Source of the DNA: Nitrospirota bacterium
Lineage (GTDB): Bacteria; Nitrospirota; Thermodesulfovibrionia; Thermodesulfovibrionales; JdFR-88
Direction: 5' to 3'
Assembly: GCA_021825785.1 (NCBI GenBank)
Contig: JAKAGP010000039.1
Span: 1-9,164 of the forward strand
DNA length: 9,164 nt
In this document: piece after piece, positions 5,314-9,164 of the stretch
Layout of the letters: the number at the start of each line of letters is the position of its first letter
Numbering within the stretch: the stretch's first letter is position 1
Notes under the pieces: generated by a model
The model's database searches: none
What the model saw: the letters and a program-made list of their open reading frames with translations, nothing else
What the model was told of the DNA's origin: nothing
Translations under genes and position numbers: made by a program

Positions 5314-5700
5314 TTAAGCGGCATTTTCTGCCTCCTTCATCTGTCTTTTGATAGCCCTGGCTTCTTCAAGGCGCTTAAGCCCTTTACTGCGGCATTCATT
5401 CCGCCAGTTAAGAAGTGCTGCCGCCTTGGCCAGCTTGGTGCTCCCGGCGTATACCTTCACGGCCTTGCACATATTTTTAAGCTCAACGCTTTTGAATGCC
5501 TCGACCAGCTCTTTCCTGTTGCTGAAATTTTTGATAGCGGTCCTTACATACCAGGCGGCAAGAATCCTTTCGGTGATTTTGCTTTTCGTGCCGCTATGAG
5601 GGAGCACCATTAAATAACAAAGTGCGCGCAATTCGCTTGCCGAACGGCCTTTAAGATTGCGCTTGGACGGGACAACATACAAAATGTTTTTCCGCTTCAT
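5314..5700 (-). CDS. SAP-domain DNA-binding protein (128 aa)
   Basis: Residues 19-48 (RSASELRALCYLMVLPHSGTKSKITERIL) fit the SAP motif, a two-helix DNA-binding element with the usual pattern ELR..C...LP.SGTK..L.ERI, found in proteins that bind AT-rich or structured DNA. The rest is basic and helical, with no enzyme motif I can see: AWYVRTAIKNFSNRKELVEAF, then KLAKAAALLNWRNECRSKGLKRLEEARAIKRQMKEAENAA. The ATG overlaps the stop of the preceding gene as ATGA. It is the last gene before the early terminator. A role in phage DNA replication, nucleoid interaction or transposition is possible, but only DNA binding is suggested by the sequence. Confidence 0.72.
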   Translation of the reverse strand: MKRKNILYVVPSKRNLKGRSASELRALCYLMVLPHSGTKSKITERILAAWYVRTAIKNFSNRKELVEAFKSVELKNMCKAVKVYAGSTKLAKAAALLNWRNECRSKGLKRLEEARAIKRQMKEAENAA

Positions 5701-5900
5701 CTCAGCTTCTTCCCGCAGACAAAGCAGTAATTGACTTCCATCTGATACATTCCCAACTGCGGGATGTTCAGCCGCCCGGTAAGAGCCTTCAGGAAGATGC
5801 AGCAGGCGTTCTCCGGAAGGTCCTCGCGCTTTACGTCGGAACGCAGATCTATAACTTCCTTCCTGGACGGGTTAAGATCATAGATATCTGCGCGTTTCAA
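5697..5900 (-). CDS. Small CxxC protein with TTG start (67 aa)
   Basis: A longer frame exists upstream, but the best start is TTG at 5900: AGGAGG lies seven bases before it and it overlaps the gemA stop as TTGA. The product starts (M)KRADIYDLNPSRKEVIDLR, has adjacent cysteines at 33-34, and ends MEVNYCFVCGKKLR. The closing CxxCGKKL is the usual end of small phage zinc-ribbon proteins; a matching first CxxC knuckle is missing, with C33/C34 as the only other candidates. The stop overlaps the SAP gene as ATGA. Function unknown; a metal-binding adaptor is an inference. Confidence 0.66.
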   Translation of the reverse strand: MKRADIYDLNPSRKEVIDLRSDVKREDLPENACCIFLKALTGRLNIPQLGMYQMEVNYCFVCGKKLR

Positions 5901-6370
5901 AACGGGTCCTCCTGGTTCAGGGCCTCGCGCCGCTGGTGCTGGGTATACGAGCCTTTGGCCTGCATGCGGAGAATGGTCTCCTTTATGCGCTTCAAATGCC
6001 ATAAGCTCTCGATCCAATCGAAGTGATCGATCTCGCCGTATATCTTTTTAGCCAGGGCAAGCAGGGGACGCTCATATCCCTGGCCCCAGCGCTTCAGCGC
6101 GTATTCCTTGATCTCCTCTTTCAGCCCCTTCAGGCTGGAGTTGTGGTGATAGACCTCGCCTCCCTTACGCGGGCTCTTTGCGGATTTCGGCCTCCAGCCC
6201 ATCTCCTTGAATTCCGTAAGGACGGCATCCGCCTCTGTCTCGGTAAGCCGCTGCGACGTAAAGGTGTGGCCATGCTTGAAAAGTATGGCCTTGTATTGGT
6301 CTTTACTCAGCTTCAGTTCCTTGGCGGCAATGTGGAGCTTCGCCTGCTGCCCGCGCGTAATGTCGCTCAT
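5897..6370 (-). CDS. gemA: GemA / gp16-like regulatory protein (DUF1018)
   Basis: The 157 residues match the DUF1018/GemA family. The opening ITRGQQAKLHIAAKELKLSKDQYKAILFKHGHTFTSQRLTETEADAVLTEFKEMGW (4-59) has the diagnostic Q.AK.HIA.KEL.L....Y..IL and LT..E...VL..F...G. A basic linker follows, then a helical region ending in WIESLWHLKRIKETILRMQ. In Mu, GemA is an early protein reported to affect DNA gyrase activity and host gene expression; it lies shortly before mor, as here. The ATG overlaps the stop of the preceding gene as ATGA. It is a reliable marker that this is a Mu-like phage early region. Confidence 0.9.
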   Translation of the reverse strand: MSDITRGQQAKLHIAAKELKLSKDQYKAILFKHGHTFTSQRLTETEADAVLTEFKEMGWRPKSAKSPRKGGEVYHHNSSLKGLKEEIKEYALKRWGQGYERPLLALAKKIYGEIDHFDWIESLWHLKRIKETILRMQAKGSYTQHQRREALNQEDPF

Positions 6371-6648
6371 TTCTCTCCCTCCCAGCCGATACCTTTCAGC
6401 AGGTCAATCGCCTTCGCCTGGATGAACGTGCCTGCTGCCCATATCCGCTTGCCCTCGTAGATGTACTGCCAAGCCTGCTCTGCCGTAAGTTGCACGAAGA
6501 CGATATCCGGCCATTTGTGCAGCAGCACGGAGGCCAGCGGCAGCGGGAAATATTTCTTGTCCGGCTCCGGGGTCACGCAGAGAATCTTTTCTATCTGCTC
6601 GTCCGGAAGCACGGCGGCATACCAGTCGGACATCGGGACCTCTATCAT
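6367..6648 (-). CDS. Uncharacterised 93-aa early protein
   Basis: I do not recognise this protein. It has a Pro-rich middle (CVTPEPDKKYFPLPLASVLLHKWPDIVFV) and an aromatic segment (EQAWQYIYEGKRIWAAGTFIQAKAI), and looks like a small soluble alpha/beta protein with no membrane segment. Its ATG at 6648 overlaps the preceding stop as ATGA, and its own stop overlaps gemA as ATGA, so it sits in one coupled chain. An alternative ATG at 6633 has a GAGG five bases upstream and would remove five residues. Function cannot be inferred beyond membership in the early operon. Confidence 0.68.
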   Translation of the reverse strand: MIEVPMSDWYAAVLPDEQIEKILCVTPEPDKKYFPLPLASVLLHKWPDIVFVQLTAEQAWQYIYEGKRIWAAGTFIQAKAIDLLKGIGWEGEK

Positions 6649-7010
6649 TCTTCACCCTCGCCGAATTCCATCCGCGCCTGATTGAATATGTCTTCCAGGC
6701 TTGCCTTCTGGAGCCTGGACGCCCGCATTAGGATCATGATGCCCCGGTGACGCAGGCTCCGCGTGGCCTCGGCGATCTCCGGGACCGTGACCGGGATGAA
6801 GTAGCCCCTGGGGCAGCTTGCTATCAGGCAGCCGTGATTGTTTACCAGGTGCGCGATCACCTCGCGCAGCCTTTTATAATCCACCCCGGCCACGGCGGCA
6901 AGAACGCCGCCCAGCACGGCGTTCTCCCTGCCCCTGTGCGCGGACACCGCCGCCAGCACGCGGGACTCCTCCCCCGTCAAATCAAAATTTATTTGAATCT
7001 GGTCAGGCAT
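6645..7010 (-). CDS. Possible internal product: stand-alone winged-helix protein (121 aa)
   Basis: In the same frame as the HD fusion, an ATG at 7010 (MPDQIQINFDLTGEESRVL) is preceded by GGAG with about five bases spacing. From here leftward the DNA is GC-rich, and the product is a complete helix-turn-helix/winged-helix domain of a kind common as a separate early protein in Mu-like phages. This is therefore either the ancestral start, now buried, or a live internal start giving a second product. It is listed separately so that the alternative is not lost. Confidence 0.4.
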   Translation of the reverse strand: MPDQIQINFDLTGEESRVLAAVSAHRGRENAVLGGVLAAVAGVDYKRLREVIAHLVNNHGCLIASCPRGYFIPVTVPEIAEATRSLRHRGIMILMRASRLQKASLEDIFNQARMEFGEGEE

Positions 7011-7541
7011 CTGTCTCCGTGGATTAACGTAAGCCACTACATCAGCCCGTTTTTCCCTTCCTAAAGTGGAAAGCCTATCCTGAATCCACGCGTACCATGC
7101 CCGATGTGAAGCTGTAAGAGGAATAAACCCGGCATTGGCAGCAATTTCTCTGTATTCAAAAAGCTCGCCGCTTGCCCAGGCGCGGGGAAGGTATAACCAC
7201 CAGGGCTCATATAGGATGCTGAGCTTGTCGGCCCAGCACAGTTTAGAAGGCTCTGTTTTTAAGCGGCGGGCGAAATGACGGCTATGCAATAAAATCAGAT
7301 CGTGCATATAGTGGTCATCGAATATCCGAAAAACAAGGGCAGCTCCATAGACCGGATGACACTCTCCTTTTTCATCGTCCATATTTTCACAGCCCCAATA
7401 GCCCCAGTCATGAACGATAATACAGACCAGTTCTTTCCATGAAGGACGCCCGTATAATTTCCACCATGCTATTAAGACCGTTACCGGATGCCAGATAAAT
7501 TGATGCACCCCGAAAAGAATGCTTTTAGTACCCTTTTTCAT
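6645..7541 (-). CDS. HD-domain hydrolase fused to a winged-helix domain (298 aa)
   Basis: Residues 1-160 look like an HD phosphohydrolase: H18 (IWHPVTV), H44-D45 (IVHDWGYWG), H62 (ECHPVYGA), H86 (LLHSRHF) and D105 (LCWADKLS) fit the metal ligands of the fold. EPWWLYLPRAWASGE (112-126) is typical of a phage-type subgroup I know only as uncharacterised HD proteins. Residues 178-298 are a separate winged-helix-like domain: GEESRVLAAVSAHRGRENAVL, then YKRLREVIAHLVNNHGCLIASCPRGYFI, then EIAEATRSLRHRGIMILMRAS. The join lies at a clear base-composition change, and an internal ATG at 7010 has its own GGAG site, so a 121-aa winged-helix protein may also be made. Substrate unknown: HD proteins of this size often act on nucleotides. 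The stop overlaps the next gene as ATGA. Confidence 0.8.
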   Translation of the reverse strand: MKKGTKSILFGVHQFIWHPVTVLIAWWKLYGRPSWKELVCIIVHDWGYWGCENMDDEKGECHPVYGAALVFRIFDDHYMHDLILLHSRHFARRLKTEPSKLCWADKLSILYEPWWLYLPRAWASGELFEYREIAANAGFIPLTASHRAWYAWIQDRLSTLGREKRADVVAYVNPRRQMPDQIQINFDLTGEESRVLAAVSAHRGRENAVLGGVLAAVAGVDYKRLREVIAHLVNNHGCLIASCPRGYFIPVTVPEIAEATRSLRHRGIMILMRASRLQKASLEDIFNQARMEFGEGEE

Positions 7542-7760
7542 AATCCCTCCGTCATTCCGGCTTGTCCGGAATCCTTCCTCGCTTTATCTGCCGCAATGAT
7601 CTTGTTCAGTTGCCTCTCGACCATTCGAAGGGCCGAAGAGTTTGTAAATCGCCAGAGCATCAGGCAAGCGCTCCTGGTATGCCTCTACCGCTATCGCCTC
7701 GCGGACGTAGTACATCCGGATGCGGTTTATATGGCGCTTCTTTACGCGCATTTCGACCAT
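7538..7760 (-). CDS. Small ORF pair or frameshifted small gene
   Basis: From ATG 7760 (or ATG 7751) one frame gives 58 residues, MVEMRVKKRHINRIRMYYVR..., continuing through RLPDALAIYKLFGPS and then ending oddly as NGREATEQDHCGR at 7584. A second frame, open from ATG 7660 to a stop at 7538, contains MVERQLNKIIAADKARKDSGQAG and ends as an ATGA overlap with the HD gene. One extra base near 7624-7627 would join the sensible start to the sensible end. So this may be one frameshifted gene of about 73 residues, a programmed frameshift, or two overlapping small genes. A basic helical DNA- or RNA-binding protein is a guess. Part of the second frame is encoded by palindromic repeat copy 3. Confidence 0.42.
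7551..7578. repeat. ATTCCGG palindromic repeat copy 3
   Basis: The same core as the other copies (ATTCCGGCTTGTCCGGAAT, plus strand) with the flank CCTTCC. It lies immediately upstream of the HD gene start and, in one minus-strand frame, encodes KDSGQAGMT at the end of the small ORF. Confidence 0.85.
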
Positions 7761-8239
7761 CCGCAGTTATGGCAGACGGCGCAGCCGCCTTCGTGTTCCA
7801 CCGCGCCGCCGCAATCCGGGCAGGCCCCGATGTGCGAAGGGGCGTCTGCAATCTTTATCGGCTCGGGCGCAGAGTCAACGTCATCTAAAGGCAAACCCGG
7901 ATTCTTATACATCTCAATCGCCTTGGCCAGGGCGTCGGCGCATGAGAGGACCTTTCCGCCCTTGCCCCATTGCGGCTGCTGGCAGGAGATGCCCTTTAGC
8001 TGCTTCACGATCACGTCCGGCTCGATATTGGAGCGCAGGGCCAACGAGATAAGCCTGCCCAGGGCTTCGGCCTGGCTGGACGCGCAGCCGCCCGCCTTGC
8101 CCATGGAAGTGAATATCTCGAAGAAACGCCCCTCTTCATCCTCATTGATAGTGACGTAGATGTTGCCGCAGCCCGTGTTCATCTTGCGCGTGATGCCGCG
8201 AAGGACCTCAGGCCGTTTTTTGGGAGAGATGTTTGTCAT
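7742..8239 (-). CDS. Stand-alone TSCPD-domain protein with zinc ribbon (NrdJ C-terminal-like)
   Basis: The first ~110 residues match the TSCPD domain found at the C-terminus of adenosylcobalamin-dependent ribonucleotide reductase (NrdJ): KKRPEVLRGITRKMNTGCGNIYVTINED, then FFEIFTSMGKAGGCASSQAEALGRLISLALRSNI, then IVKQLKGISC and KVLSCADALAKAIE. Residues 140-164 are a zinc ribbon (CPDCGG...CAVCHNCGWSKC). The catalytic barrel of the reductase is absent, and no partner is in the window. In split class II reductases (NrdJa/NrdJb) this part is a separate protein, so it may serve the host's enzyme during phage DNA synthesis, or it may have taken on another nucleotide-related role. Its ATG overlaps the nuclease stop as ATGA. 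Family call firm, function inferred. Confidence 0.86.
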   Translation of the reverse strand: MTNISPKKRPEVLRGITRKMNTGCGNIYVTINEDEEGRFFEIFTSMGKAGGCASSQAEALGRLISLALRSNIEPDVIVKQLKGISCQQPQWGKGGKVLSCADALAKAIEMYKNPGLPLDDVDSAPEPIKIADAPSHIGACPDCGGAVEHEGGCAVCHNCGWSKCA

Positions 8240-8757
8240 TTTCCCTTCCGCGCTTTCGGTGGATTCGGCATGCTCTTGTAAACCGATATCCAGTCATGCG
8301 TTATTGCCTCCTGGGCGTCCTTGAGCAGGATTCGGCCTGCGCAGACCTCCCTGTGCAGATAGTCTTCAACCTGATCTTTTACCCGTGCCCCGAAAGGCCC
8401 GGAATAATGCTCCGGCCAGAGATTGAGCGGATCATTTGAGCCGCCAAGCTCCAGGCTGCCATCGTGGTCTATCTCCACATTCGTGGCTGGCCAGTGAGGA
8501 TATTTGGCCCGGTACCTGGCTATGACCGCCTGCTTTTCAGAATCTGTAACGTTGCGGACCGTGGCCGTGTAGCCGGGCTTGCATATCGTCTCCTGGATAT
8601 TCGCCTGCGTTACGGCAGGATCGAAAGCGCCAGGCGTGAGCGCCGGATCGGGCCGGTCCAGATAAGAGGGACCGGCGGCGAAGGTCGGGGCGGCGAGTAA
8701 CATAGTTACAGCAAGAAGGATTCCGGACAAGCCGGAATGACGTCTTTTAAACTTCAT
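8236..8757 (-). CDS. Secreted HNH-like nuclease with Sec signal peptide (173 aa)
   Basis: I chose ATG 8757 over the longer frame from 8844 because MKFKRRHSGLSGILLAVTML begins a classic signal peptide: basic N-region, hydrophobic core, and a likely cleavage after about residue 28 (TFAA-GPS). GGA lies eight bases upstream of this ATG. The mature part resembles a family of small exported HNH-type proteins: E95-I-D97-H98, LELGGSNDPLNLWPE (102-116), VKDQVEDYLHREVC (127-139) and a closing AQEAITHDW. The usual DH.I.LELGG reads DHDGSLELGG here. C59 and C139 could form a disulfide in the periplasm. It may cut DNA entering the cell, for example from competing phages, or scavenge nucleotides; both are inference. 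A palindromic repeat encodes part of the signal peptide. Confidence 0.8.
   Translation of the reverse strand: MKFKRRHSGLSGILLAVTMLLAAPTFAAGPSYLDRPDPALTPGAFDPAVTQANIQETICKPGYTATVRNVTDSEKQAVIARYRAKYPHWPATNVEIDHDGSLELGGSNDPLNLWPEHYSGPFGARVKDQVEDYLHREVCAGRILLKDAQEAITHDWISVYKSMPNPPKARKGK
8713..8741. repeat. ATTCCGG palindromic repeat copy 4, inside the nuclease signal peptide
   Basis: On the coding (minus) strand the core ATTCCGGCTTGTCCGGAAT with flank CCTTCTT encodes RHSGLSGILL, residues 6-15 of the secreted nuclease. It matches copy 1 over about 29 bases. Confidence 0.88.
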
Positions 8758-9106
8758 TGGTTGATTCCTTTCTTTCAGGGAAATAGCGCGTGCCGAAGGG
8801 GCAGCAGTCCGCCTGACATAAAGGGGACTTAAGATTGTCCACATGCCAGCATGTCAATTCCTTTTTGTGCGGGCAATGCTCCGGGCTGGCCTGAGGCTTG
8901 CCCAGGGCGCGGATAAATAGAGCGGCTTCCTGGAGGCGGCTCTTGGCGGCTGCCACCAGCTCCGGCGAGACGGTCGCATCAATAGAGCCCTGCTTGTGCG
9001 CCGTCTCCAGAAAGCAGAGGATGTTATGCGCGGGCGCAAAGGCGTTAATGATCTTGTCCGCCAGGTATGCGCGCTGATCGGGAGTGAACTGAGGGGCAGG
9101 GGTCAT
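8747..9106 (-). CDS. Uncharacterised Cys-rich early protein (119 aa)
   Basis: I do not recognise the family. The first ~70 residues are helical (FTPDQRAYLADKIINAF..., LVAAAKSRLQEAALFIRAL). The C-terminal part has five cysteines, C78, C86, C97, C101 and C102, with nearby His, which suggests a small metal-binding site. The ATG at 9106 overlaps an upstream stop as ATGA and has GGGAGG four to five bases upstream. The stop overlaps the start of the secreted nuclease by 11 bp, so the two are probably translated together. No enzyme motif or membrane segment is visible. Confidence 0.68.
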   Translation of the reverse strand: MTPAPQFTPDQRAYLADKIINAFAPAHNILCFLETAHKQGSIDATVSPELVAAAKSRLQEAALFIRALGKPQASPEHCPHKKELTCWHVDNLKSPLCQADCCPFGTRYFPERKESTNEV

Positions 9107-9164
9107 GCCGCCTCCCGTAAGAACTTTCTACCTGGAGAGGTCATATAAACTCTCAGGTCCAGGA
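9103..9164 (-). CDS. C-terminal tail of an upstream early gene (partial)
   Basis: A frame open from the window edge reads LDLRVYMTSPGRKFLREAA and stops at 9103, overlapping the next start as ATGA, the same arrangement as most neighbours. Only about 20 codons are visible, too few to name a family. Confidence 0.5.
   Translation of the reverse strand, partial: LDLRVYMTSPGRKFLREAA

Noticed and set aside
5901..6017. N-terminal extension of the 67-aa CxxC protein to 6017
   Set aside because: It overlaps gemA by over 100 bases with low-complexity Pro/Gly/Ala sequence; TTG 5900 with AGGAGG is the better start.
7488..8159. Plus-strand frame of 223 aa
   Set aside because: It contains a translated repeat (VIPACPESF) and is antisense to the well-supported TSCPD gene.
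4472..8741. CRISPR array
   Set aside because: The repeats are palindromic but scattered hundreds to thousands of bases apart, not regularly spaced, and no cas genes are present.
8758..8844. N-terminal extension of the nuclease gene to 8844
   Set aside because: It would bury the signal peptide 29 residues in and overlap most of the Cys-rich part of the preceding gene; ATG 8757 has a proper ribosome site.
1..9164. tRNA or rRNA genes
   Set aside because: No cloverleaf-like segment with TTCGA/GGTTC context or rRNA-like sequence was seen outside the coding regions.

Overview
The window is part of a Mu-like transposable phage or prophage. Every gene I can support reads on the minus strand, so the biological order runs from base 9164 down to base 1. 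The anchors are GemA (gp16-like), two Mor/C-family activators, a DUF2730/gp25-like membrane coiled coil, a winged-helix packaging-region protein, small and large terminase subunits (gp27/gp28-like) and the start of a DUF935 portal (gp29-like). This order matches the Mu map from the end of the early region to head assembly. The transposase genes (A, B) would lie beyond base 9164 and the rest of the head and tail genes before base 1. Genes are tightly packed, with many ATGA or TGATG overlaps. GC is mostly moderate to high. A secreted protein with a Sec signal peptide and dispersed ATTCCGG palindromes of a bacterial type suggest a long-term resident of a Gram-negative, probably environmental, bacterium. 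The species cannot be named from the sequence.

Early/accessory block (9164 to about 5314): the tail of an unknown gene; a Cys-rich small protein; a secreted HNH-like nuclease; an orphan TSCPD domain with a zinc ribbon, related to the C-terminal part of B12-dependent ribonucleotide reductase; a small, possibly frameshifted ORF; an HD-hydrolase fused to a winged-helix domain; an unknown 93-aa protein; GemA; a 67-aa CxxC protein with a TTG start; and a SAP-domain protein. A rho-independent terminator (5200-5219) closes this block.

Switch block (5160 to 4265): an ASCH/PUA-like protein with a 10-G tract at its 3' end, then a Mor-family activator, then 291 bp of non-coding DNA. That gap holds two palindromic repeats, a candidate activator operator (a TGACA-A-TGTCA dyad) with a -10-like box at Mor-promoter spacing, and a GC-rich hairpin in the presumed leader of the next operon.

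Lysis/packaging block (4264 to 1): a DUF5675 protein with a YkuD-like H...GC motif, in the position where Mu has its endolysin; a Cys-rich protein with one hydrophobic segment; the DUF2730-like protein; the winged-helix protein; both terminase subunits; a second small Mor-family protein; a 65-aa protein; and the portal N-terminus.

The best leads are: (1) the HD/winged-helix fusion, where GC content changes sharply and a buried start with a good ribosome site remains; (2) host-type palindromic repeats built into coding sequence, including a signal peptide; (3) the G10 tract, where removing one G restores an ATGA overlap with mor; (4) the candidate Mor-dependent promoter; and (5) the DUF5675 protein as a possible lysis enzyme.
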